A stretch of 64,000 nt of DNA, taken from Callipepla californica brunnescens (taxonomy: Eukaryota > Chordata > Aves > Galliformes > Odontophoridae). Location of the stretch: positions 12,023,368 to 12,087,367 of the forward strand of contig JALIRH010000004.1 in the NCBI GenBank assembly GCA_023055505.1, given 5' to 3'. The first letter of the stretch is position 1. Each line of letters begins with the position of its first letter. This document shows positions 1 to 7,943 of the stretch, piece by piece. The notes below the pieces were generated by a model. The model did no database searches. It was not told where the DNA came from and saw only the letters and a list, made by a program, of their open reading frames with translations. Both the position numbers and the translations under genes were made by a program.

Positions 1-35
1 AATTCCAGGGTGCCATACACTGTAAACATTTATCA

Positions 36-41
36 TTTATT
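36..41 (-). terminator. FGF4: Candidate FGF4 polyadenylation signal AATAAA
   Basis: TTTATT on the plus strand reads AATAAA in FGF4 sense. It is the only canonical hexamer between the stop codon and the window edge. The likely cleavage site is 10-30 nt further left, close to or beyond position 1. Confidence 0.5.
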
Positions 42-2209
42 GTGCATTTAAATGTGCACAGCACATACACCACAGTCTTGAACAGCACCTGTATAAAACT
101 ACAGACAGATTCTGGTAAATGGTGAAAACTCATACCATGTAACATTGTCATCTAGGTTTTATCACAATATTTCAAAGTTACAACGGCTACCTCTGAACAT
201 ATCTTACGCAGGGATCTCACTTGTAGGTTTTGATGGGATGAAAAGTGACAAGAACTATTCCCAGGGAAAGTCTTTGCGATTTTGCTGTCTGAATCTTAGA
301 ACAAAACCATCAGTTACCAGAGGTAGCAGCGATAATTACACGATGATTACTCACATATGGAACACATAGAAAGTAGAGAAATCCCCCAATTTACAGAAAG
401 AAATCCTTAGGCATGACATTTCCTGGGTGCTCTCCCCGATTTGGCTTCCTGTTTTTTAACTGTATTTTTGCCTTGGCAGCAGCTGGCTTAAGGTGTGGTC
501 CTGGTCTGTTCTGGTCTCACTGAACTTTGGTGAGTAGATTTTGTCTTCAAGGTCATGTGTAAGCAGAGAATAGAGGTAAGTCTATACGATTCCAATAGAA
601 CAAATACTTTCTTGTAGGAATGTAAAAGGAAAAAAAATAGCTGAACTCAAATTACCCACGGCCTTGAGACTTGCATGTAATCAGAAATGGCTAATTTAGG
701 TTGGAAGATGATCTGTAAACATCCTCTAATTCATTAAACATTGTGGTTAGTCCTGGTTACAACTTAACATATCGACGCCACAAAGATGGTGTGTCACTTA
801 ATGAGGAGAAAGATAGAAGAAAGGAAAAAAGTGGATCCTTTTAAAGATGCCCCCATAATCAAACCTGACTTCTCCTTCATCGCATTAGAAACATGAGTTA
901 CCCTTGCAAAACGTATAAAGAAAAATATAGGGTTACTTGATGACGATATAGTACTGCAGCCTGACAGCTGTCTGCAAATATTTTCACCATGATTATCCTT
1001 ACTAAAAGTAAATCACTGGGTAAAGATAGCTCAAACGTGACAAGGCTCAAATAGGATGCAACCGACTCTATCTTGAATACTTTTGGCTACATATGGAAAA
1101 AAAAATAGAGATTTGGGATTACAGCAATTGTTCCCCCAAGCCCTCCTCCAACATTATAAGACCAAGCAAAAAAGCATGCACCTTCCATGCGGATTTTGTT
1201 AGGAGGCTGGCTTTGAGAGTTAGTGAGGTAGAAATTGATCAACTTTTTTAGGGAATGAGACAGGAAAAAAAAAAAAAAGCAGCATATTTCTCCTTCCAAA
1301 TACTGCACCAAAAATAATAAATAGTACAAAACAACCTCAGTTACTTGTAATCAATCTAAATTCCCTTACGGAGCTTGTATTTCAGTGAACCAGCAAATGA
1401 CTTTGCCTTTTCAAAACTTACCAGTATTATAATGTTTTTTTGCAAATTTTGACAAATGTGTGTAGTCTCCAAATATGAGAGGGAAGTTGATTTGAATAAT
1501 CTGTTCATCATAGCATGTGCCCCAGTGCGCTCACTTGGGGGAGGAGCAGATGACTTTTTTTTGCCTAATATGAAGCAATCGTTTCAAATATAGTGTCCAC
1601 TAAGGGCCGCAAAAATATGATGCTCCTGTTTATCTAAATAGAAAAGAAAATAAAAAGCCTGCAGAGTTTATATAGGTGCTTAAACCTCTCTACTGCCTGG
1701 CAGCTCTAAGACTGACTGCAGGAAAGTTCAAAGTTCAGCACTGGCAGATCTAAAAACAGATTTGTGGGGCAGCTCTTCAGCACCGTGCTTTCTGCACCAA
1801 AGTAAACCGATACCGTTCCAATTAAATAGCAACGCTGCACAAAGGAGGTCAGGCATTGTGTGTGGCTCCGCGCCGGCATCCCACCCAGGCACCTCCGTGC
1901 TGCTCCTTCTCAAAGGCCAAGAGCTTCTCTGGGAGTCGTGGGGCTTTTGAAAGCACAGAGGGGAACAAAGCCAACGTAGCAAACAAATACACGTACAACA
2001 ATAGACACTATACGACACAGCAACAGTGCAAAACCTGATGTAGGAATTGTCACTGGTTTTAGAACATGTTGTAGCAGCACACCTGTGATAACTTAGAAAC
2101 AAATTAAATAAACCACAAAGCAGAAGTCTACTGTTGCACCATGAAATGAAATACCTGGAGTTGGAGGTTTGTTTTGTTCTCAGAAAAAAAAAATAATAAT
2201 AATCAGAAC

Positions 2210-2218
2210 TATAAATAA
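2210..2218 (-). promoter_or_regulatory. AU-rich element nonamer in the FGF4 3' UTR
   Basis: The transcript-sense sequence is TTATTTATA, which fits the UUAUUUA(U/A)(U/A) destabilising nonamer. It lies about 155 nt after the stop, in an AT-rich block continuing to about 2270. The motif is visible; its effect on FGF4 mRNA decay is inference. Confidence 0.4.
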
Positions 2219-2372
2219 ATTTAGTGACAATATATACAGATTTAAATAATTAATTTAAATATCTTACACCTACTCTTGCATAAAACTCTCCAGTAAAAGT
2301 GCACCACGTTTCTTTTTCCCAAACGTGTTCTGAGTCTTGCCCTGTGCTGAGGTAGGTCGGAAGGGAGATGTC

Positions 2373-2549
2373 TCAGATTCTAGGAAGAAAATGTGTCACT
2401 GTCATTGTGGGAGACACTTTATTGCCTTTCTTTGTTCTTCCGTTTTTGCTCAGGGCTATGTACATCCCGGGATAAATCCTGGATTCATAAGCATTGTAGT
2501 TGTTTGGCAGGAGGATCTCTTTGAATTTGCACTCATCATTGAAATGGGT
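2373..2549 (-). CDS. FGF4: FGF4 coding exon 3 with stop codon
   Basis: Encodes residues 137-194 ([18 protein letters not shown]...HFLPRI) and a TGA stop at 2375-2373. The acceptor is TTTCAG|ACC (AG at 2551-2550), in phase 0 with exon 2. It carries the C143 half of the FGF signature and the C-terminal heparin-binding loop [11 protein letters not shown]. Confidence 0.96.
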   Translation of the reverse strand, partial: THFNDECKFKEILLPNNYNAYESRIYPGMYIALSKNGRTKKGNKVSPTMTVTHFLPRI

Positions 2550-5354
2550 CTGAAATGAAAAGGAAAGAATGAGAGGGAAGGAATTTTAAACATCAGGTGC
2601 AGAAATATTCTCGCTACCAGGTGTAGTAGGTGTGCTGCAGGAAAAGGTGCAGCTGATTTTTTTCCCCCTCCCCTAGTACTCTTTTGAAGTGGTTGTCCAA
2701 AGGAAGCTTGAAATGACACTCAGAATTATTAAGGGTGCTGCTTCCCAGCCAGGCACAAACATGTGGAGAATGGAAGGACACCCTGTAGCTCTGCCTGTGC
2801 TCTTGAGAGAAAAAGGGCACTGCCATCAGGAGAGACCCAGGCGCAGTTCTGCTGCCTTGTTTATCATCTAGCTTGGTTGATGATTTTTTTCACATGAATA
2901 AGAAGGAAAAAAGAAACTGCCGGATGCTGGGGCAATGAGAGTTATGACTTGTACTGGTGCTCATGTCCCCATGTCAGAATGCACAGGTCCACTGATACTC
3001 CTGAGTCTGCATTTTGATAAGTTTACTTTGTTCCCAAAGCAGTGGTTATTCTACAAGCAATTATTTCCTTGAGAGTCTTCAGAAAAATCTGAATATTAGT
3101 GCATTCTCATGTTGTTTGGAGGGAAAGAGGTATTTTAAGGACACATAGAATGGGCCAGTATTTTCTGCGTCTTGAGTTTTAAAATTGAGGGAAGGGTTTG
3201 GGTTTACATGTGTTGATGGATCAGGAAGACAGAGCTGACAGAAAGCACGCTTCTAGAGGTTTTACATGCAAGTACAAAGGGACAGGTGTTACAGGTGTGT
3301 CATATGGAGAGTAACAAATGAGGTCATCTCTTGTTAGTGGGTAAAAGCCGATGGTTTTGTAAGATAGGTCTCAGCTTGCCAGGCTGAATGCTGCATTGAG
3401 AATTGCTTTATCCAGGGCACCAAAGCAGCATATTGTCTCTTCTAGGCATGGCACAAAGGCAGCACTTGCACTTTGATGCCTAGTCATGCCTGGCTCTCAT
3501 GTAAGTCAAAATCCTCTGTGACAGGACCAATGCCACAGAAAATTGTTCTGGATAATTCAAGTCCTCGTTCATGTGAAAATGCCCAGTTAACTTTGGCGTA
3601 ATTTGGCCTTTTCTCGTCCTACATTTCTTTTTAAAACATACCTGAGAGACATGAAAGTAAAGCCACGAGAAGGTAAGGAAATCCATGAACATGGGGTTGA
3701 AACGATACTAATCGCTGTAACTTATACACAGATGAACTCAAAAGCAGAAGAACAGCTCTACATGGCTTAAGACACACGCACTGTTACTGTCCACCCAGTG
3801 CGCTTTAAAACATGTCTGTATTTTTTCCAAAGACCAAATGTAAAAGAAGATTTGTATTGTATCCTAGCAGATCTGCCTTATAATTACGAGTCTGGACCCT
3901 GAAGATGCCGAACTCTCATTGGAGCTCTCCAATCAAGGGCATTGACAAAGAGTGATCAATAGGTAAGTGACAGGTACTGATTAATCACACCATAAAGCAT
4001 CATTTGTGTGGCCCTGCCTACCAGCACCATGTTCATCTCTCACTCCAGGCCACCATGATTCCCTCCCCAGGCACGCCAGTGGTGGCTACTTACAGATCCA
4101 TACAGTTTGCCTTTGCTATTCATGGCCACGAAGAGTCCACTTCTGACACCAAATATGCTCACCACTCCTCTTTCCACAGGGGAGATTTCCAGCAGACCTA
4201 CAGGAGAGACACAGAAATCAGGAGGACAAAGGGTTGTGCCCTGAGGGGGTGTGTGATGTCTGTTCTTCACCCACCCAGAGGTTGCCATGCCCAGCATGGC
4301 ATGGAACCCCACGCCCCAGCGCTCCTGCGGGTGGCCACAGAACCCCAGCCTCGTGCCTCACGTGCTGCCCCATGCACCATGCTGGGACCTCTCTTCTTTT
4401 AGCTAAGTATCTATTTTTACGTTGCCCCCAGGCATCCTCCTGTGTAGCCAAGGTTAAAATAAGCCTGTGTGTGCTTGGGGCGTACAAAACATTTGTCATC
4501 ACGCAGCTTATATCCCCCCCTTGGATCTTATTGTTTCAGTTGGATATCACAGTCACAGGGCCACGGGGTTAAGTCTCTAGCAGATGCTTTTCAAGTCTGG
4601 GGAAGAGCTGGGCCCTGACTGAGTTCTTCCCAGCCCTTACTCAAGGTGGGCGGCCCACGGGCCCGAGGACCCTCCAGATGTTGGGGCAGTCCTTACACCT
4701 GATGCCCGCTGGATGCGAGGGGACAGCACGGCGCCGGGCAGCACGACCCGCGGGGCGGCCGCATGGAGCGCTCTATGAGCTCCGCCACCACCCCGTTCCC
4801 CCCGGGCGCAGGACGCCCTCGGGGCCGTCGGCGCGGGGAGCACCGCGCTGCCAGGAGCGGGCTGACTTTTCTAAGTAGTGGGGTGAATGGGTGGGGGTCT
4901 GCCCTAAACCCACCCTCCCTTCAACTCACACCGCTCTCCGGGTCAGGTGAGCCTCTCCGCGCCCACAGAACCGCCAGAGAAGCGGTTCCGCGGGTTACGG
5001 GGCGGCTCACCTGCCCGGCTGCGGGGGGCGGGGGGTCGGCGCCGGCTTACTGTATCGGTTTTCGCTGTGGATCCCGTCGATGCGGCCGTCGGGCAGGACC
5101 TGGATGTGGAAGCCGATGCCCACGTTGCAGTAGAGGCGCCGCAGCCGCTTGATGCCCAGGAGGTAGTCGCCGTCGCGGGCGGCGTCGCGGCGCTCGGCCG
5201 GGAGACGCGCGACGGAGCGGGCGAAGAGCGCCGCGTCCCAGCGCCGCTGGCGGGGCCCGGCGGGGAGGCGGCCCGGGGGCGGCCGGCCGCGCACCGCCCC
5301 CGGCCACAGCAGCCCCAGGAGCAGCGCCGGCAGCAGCGCCGCGGGGAGAGGCAT
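2373..5354 (-). CDS. FGF4: Fibroblast growth factor 4, three coding exons, 194 aa
   Basis: Secreted heparin-binding ligand of FGF receptors. Family knowledge places FGF4 in the limb apical ridge, somites and early embryo. Coding exons are 5051-5354, 4094-4197 and 2373-2549 (304+104+177 nt). The phase 1 then phase 0 junctions and the 104-nt middle exon are typical of FGF genes. Residues 1-22 are a hydrophobic signal peptide ([10 protein letters not shown] core), followed by an R/P/A-rich linker. The beta-trefoil core starts near [15 protein letters not shown] (62-76). Core cysteines are C76 and C143. The FGF family signature runs from GKLYG (131-135) through DEC to YNAY (154-157), and the protein ends in HFLPRI. 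The core closely resembles mammalian FGF4. I chose the Met at 5352-5354 because it begins the signal peptide; the in-frame Met at 5424-5426 lies within the TATA box. No N-x-S/T sequon is present, unlike mammalian FGF4. Confidence 0.97.
2550..4093 (-). other. FGF4: FGF4 intron 2
   Basis: The intron is 1,544 bp with GTAAGT...CAG ends. It contains no recognisable repeat element. Open frames here are short and show no protein family similarity. Confidence 0.9.
4094..4197 (-). CDS. FGF4: FGF4 coding exon 2 (104 nt)
   Basis: Encodes the last two bases of Ser102 through Ser136 ([16 protein letters not shown]...GKLYGS). The acceptor is CTGTAG|GT (AG at 4199-4198) and the donor is TCT|GTAAGT (GT at 4093-4092). 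Its 104-nt length is the standard FGF middle-exon size, which supports both boundaries. Confidence 0.96.
4198..5050 (-). other. FGF4: FGF4 intron 1
   Basis: The intron is 853 bp with GTAAGC...TAG ends. Its first 400 bp (4630-5050) belong to the promoter CpG island. Long open frames on both strands here come from high GC and the scarcity of stop codons. Confidence 0.9.
5051..5354 (-). CDS. FGF4: FGF4 coding exon 1
   Basis: Encodes residues 1-101 plus the first base of Ser102: signal peptide, variable linker and the first core strands up to ENRY. The donor is CA|GTAAGC, with GT at 5050-5049. The start context has G at -3. The exon is very GC-rich and lies inside the CpG island. Confidence 0.95.
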
Positions 5355-5426
5355 CCCGGCTAACGGCGCGCAGCCACGGGCCGGCGGCCGGTCGCTCCGA
5401 AAAGGCGCTCGGCCCCCAGCTCCCAC

Positions 5427-5433
5427 TTTATAG
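5427..5433 (-). promoter_or_regulatory. FGF4: FGF4 TATA box
   Basis: The minus-strand sequence is CTATAAAGT (TATAAAG at 5433-5427). It sits 73-79 bp upstream of the chosen start codon, so transcription would begin near 5400 with a 5' UTR of about 45 nt. Mammalian FGF4 also has a TATA-type promoter. The initiation site itself is inferred. Confidence 0.7.
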
Positions 5434-5440
5434 TGAGGTC

Positions 5441-5595
5441 AAAGCGGGGGGTGGAGGGGTGGGGGGGAGAAAAATCAAAACAAAACACACACACGAAAGG
5501 AAAAAAAAAAAAGGGGGGGGGGGGGGGGGAGAAAAAAGAGGAAGAAATGGAAAAAAAAAAAAAAAAGAAAAAGTGAGGCGGGAGGAAGGAGGGAG
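5441..5595 (+). repeat. Purine-rich tract with A12G17 immediately upstream of the FGF4 TATA box
   Basis: The plus strand is almost all purine, broken only by a short CA-rich patch near 5476-5496. It includes several G runs at 5447-5467, A12 at 5501-5512 followed by G17 at 5513-5529, and a second A run at 5551-5566. The start is about 10 bp from the TATA box. Such sequence can form G-quadruplex or triplex structures and is polymorphism-prone. Confidence 0.85.
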
Positions 5596-5950
5596 CCCCG
5601 CGCTCAGTTCCCTGAGGGTCTGCAGTTTCCCTGGGCAGGCTGCATGAAGACGAAATCCCGGGAGCAAGAGCTTCTGAACTTGATCTCAACTCCAGGAGCC
5701 TTGTCTGAAGTGCTGATCTTCTATAGCTGCTCAGCCATAGCGCTTTAGCTCTAGCCACGATATTTATATATCCATGTGCGTTGGTACCTATTACATCACC
5801 ACCTACTGCTGCAGCCCTCGGGTTTAGCTGAAAGTCAAATTATCACCCCGAAGCGTCTTCAGGGGAAAGGGTTAGCAGCAGTGGCACTAAACAAGAGGGA
5901 CAGCACAAACTTTTTAAAAGAAAAGGTCATATTCTGCATTAATCACAGAA
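5596..5950. other. FGF4 proximal upstream DNA, no gene
   Basis: This 355-bp single-copy-looking stretch lies between the purine tract and the microsatellites. On the minus strand there is an AT-rich TATATAAATA-like patch at about 5760-5773 that could be a second TATA-like site. I see no conserved coding sequence. Confidence 0.5.
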
Positions 5951-5960
5951 GTTTTTCTCC

Positions 5961-6075
5961 TCTTCTCTTCTCTTCTCTTCTCTTCTCTTCTCTTCTCTTC
6001 TCTTCTCTTCTCTTCTCTTCTCTTCTCTTCTCTTCTCTTCTCTTCTCTTCTCTTCTCTTCTCTTCTCTTCTCTTC
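5961..6075 (+). repeat. (TCTTC)23 microsatellite
   Basis: There are 23 uninterrupted TCTTC units on the plus strand, about 0.6 kb upstream of the FGF4 start. The array is pure homopyrimidine with mirror symmetry. Long open frames on both strands here (Leu/Phe/Ser on plus, Lys/Arg/Glu on minus) are repeat artefacts. Confidence 0.98.
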
Positions 6076-6215
6076 TCCTTTCTTTTCCTTTCTTTCTTTC
6101 TTTTCCTTCTTTTTTCTTTATTCCTTTCTTTATTCTGTTTTGCTATTTTTATCACCTCTCCCTCTTTCTCTATTCTTTCTTCTCCATATTTCTCCTCCTT
6201 TTCTTTCTTTTCTTC
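6076..6215 (+). repeat. Degenerate pyrimidine-rich spacer between two pentanucleotide arrays
   Basis: T/C-rich sequence with scattered A and G (for example near 6118-6155 and 6172-6190) links the two pure arrays. It reads as older, decayed microsatellite. Confidence 0.75.
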
Positions 6216-6340
6216 TTTTCTTTTCTTTTCTTTTCTTTTCTTTTCTTTTCTTTTCTTTTCTTTTCTTTTCTTTTCTTTTCTTTTCTTTTCTTTTCTTTTC
6301 TTTTCTTTTCTTTTCTTTTCTTTTCTTTTCTTTTCTTTTC
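6216..6340 (+). repeat. (TTTTC)25 microsatellite
   Basis: There are 25 uninterrupted TTTTC units, a different pentamer from the neighbouring TCTTC array. Together the two arrays and spacer make about 390 bp of nearly unbroken pyrimidine on the plus strand. Confidence 0.98.
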
Positions 6341-6345
6341 CTCTT

Positions 6346-7350
6346 TTATAAGTGCTTACAAATGCTAACGCGGGACACAAAAGTCGGAGAATGCCCAGTA
6401 CACTTTCCCCCCCAACACAATGTATGACTTTGTGGAAATCTGTGGAATTTCAGCTTTCGCTGTAACCAAGCGACATGGTTTACAGTTTGCTGGATGCAGA
6501 AAAATTCCCTTCATTAACAGCCAAAATAGTTGTTGCATGGGAGGTTTACAAAATGAAAAATGAAACAGCATGCAACAACAACAACAACAAAGAAAGAAAC
6601 AAAGAAAAGGCCTACGCTTTAATAAGGGAGAAAACAGTTAAAGGAGCAGTAGGTACTTGAAAGTAGTAACAATGTTTTTGGTTCTAAATATCCCTTTAAG
6701 AAGCCAGAAAGCACAGCATTGCTCTGGAGTAGAGGATGTGTGGAGCTCCCTCTTGGTCACTGTGCTGATAGGGACAGTAGTGACAGTAAGCAGATTTTTC
6801 CTAGTCTTTAGAGGCTGACCATGCACATTAGTGTTGCTGCATTTTTTAACGGTATGACAATTCTGTAATCTTTGTTGTGCATGCACTAGGATGCTGATGT
6901 TTTGTCTTAACGATACAGTTGTTCTTAGATAATTACTTCATGAGGTTTAAACTCATGGGATTGAAACCCTGTTTTCAAAAGTAGAAGAGGAGTCCTGAGT
7001 TGCCTTTATTTGAGCAAATCCCGTCTGTTTGTCTCATCTCTGAGCCTAAGCCTCAGCCCTCAACAGGTTTTCAAAACCTACAGGTGAGGGCACATTAGAA
7101 CAGACTTGGAAGGCTCTGAATTAATAGGAAAGTGGGGGGAAGTGGTTTGTGACTCAAGCCCTTTATAGCCCGAGGACAGTTTAGTCTTTCACACCAGTAA
7201 AGCACTCCTGCTGTTCCAGCAAAGGATGCGAGAGAAAAGAGAATTGCCCCCAGCCAGATGACAGCTCACCTAGGTGCGAAAATCTCTGACCTTCGCTAAA
7301 CCTGAGCAAACTCAGATGATGTGCTTTTATTTCACCTTGTGAGGTGCATG

Positions 7351-7355
<5 letters not shown>
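6346..7355. other. Intergenic DNA, nothing identified
   Basis: Single-copy-looking sequence with a short imperfect CAA-rich run at about 6573-6590. I recognise no coding, RNA or transposon signature. Confidence 0.5.

Positions 7356-7403
<48 letters not shown>
7356..7403 (+). repeat. (TG)24 microsatellite
   Basis: 48 bp of perfect TG dinucleotide. The histidine/threonine-rich open frame on the minus strand is produced by the repeat. Confidence 0.97.
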
Positions 7404-7404
<1 letters not shown>

Positions 7405-7707
7405 ACCTTTTCTACAGAGCTTTAGTTCCCTGCTGCACCTTTCAGGATGGAAAAGTGACAGCTGCTGCTGTGCAGCTGATGGAGGCCTAGGAGCCTCCTT
7501 GCTGTAGATTTGTCCTAGCGTGTCCAAGGAGCCCATTTGTGTGTGTGTTTTAAAGAAAGAAGAATGTAAATGTTTCTCTGTGAGGGTTTACCAGCTGGGG
7601 AATCTGCTGAGGTTAAACACACACCTTTACTGCATCTCCGTTTGCACCTGAGCAGCACAGGGATCCGTTCCAGATGACAGCGCTGTGCATGAGGTAGGGC
7701 CCTGGAC

Positions 7708-7930
7708 ATAAGATCATAGAATCAGGGAATCATTAAGATTGGAAAAGATCACCAAGATCACCAAGTGCAACTGTCATACCATCCCCACCATGCCTGCTGG
7801 CCATGTCCCTCAGTGCCACATCCACACAGCTCTTGGACAACTCCAGGGAAGGTGAACCTATCACCTCCAGCCTGTTCCAGTGCCATTCTTTCTAGAGAAG
7901 TGATAGTAATCCTAATATCCAACCCTCTGG
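7708..7930 (-). mobile_element. CR1 LINE 3' fragment, minus orientation
   Basis: Starts with ATCATAGAATCAGGGAATCA, the reverse of the CR1 terminal repeat. It continues with the characteristic 'ttggaaaagatcaccaagat', a 'catgtccctcagtgcc' block, and 'cctgttccagtgcc...ctaatatccaaccct'. Only the last ~220 bp of the LINE are present, a typical 5'-truncated insertion. Non-functional. Confidence 0.88.
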
Positions 7931-7935
7931 GACAT

Positions 7936-7943
7936 ATGCAAAT
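7936..7943 (-). promoter_or_regulatory. Octamer motif ATTTGCAT just beyond the CR1 fragment
   Basis: ATGCAAAT on the plus strand is an exact POU-factor octamer. It lies at the inner edge of the CR1 remnant. A single 8-mer is weak evidence of function. Confidence 0.2.

Larger units (their letters stand above)
1..2372 (-). other. FGF4: FGF4 3' untranslated region (probable, reaching near the left edge)
   Basis: No further coding exon is expected after the stop at 2373. The only AATAAA on the minus strand in this stretch is at 36-41, so the transcript would end around positions 10-25 and the UTR would be about 2.35 kb. That is similar to the long mammalian FGF4 3' UTR. The stretch contains AT-rich blocks (2185-2270), an AU-rich nonamer and short homopolymers, and no transposon I recognise. 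The 3' end is inferred, and alternative shorter transcripts are possible. Confidence 0.6.
4630..5440. promoter_or_regulatory. CpG island over FGF4 exon 1 and 5' intron 1
   Basis: CG dinucleotides are dense and GC content is very high from roughly 4630 to 5440, in contrast with AT-rich DNA on both sides. This is typical of a vertebrate developmental-gene promoter. Boundaries are judged by eye. Confidence 0.8.

Noticed and set aside
4763..5363. Plus-strand GC-rich ORFs opposite FGF4 exon 1
   Set aside because: They mirror the high-GC FGF4 exon and island, with no family similarity. Stop codons are simply rare there.
5776..6427. Long plus- and minus-strand open frames (Leu/Phe/Ser-rich and Lys/Arg/Glu-rich) as proteins
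   Set aside because: They are translations of the (TCTTC)n and (TTTTC)n arrays and have no other content.
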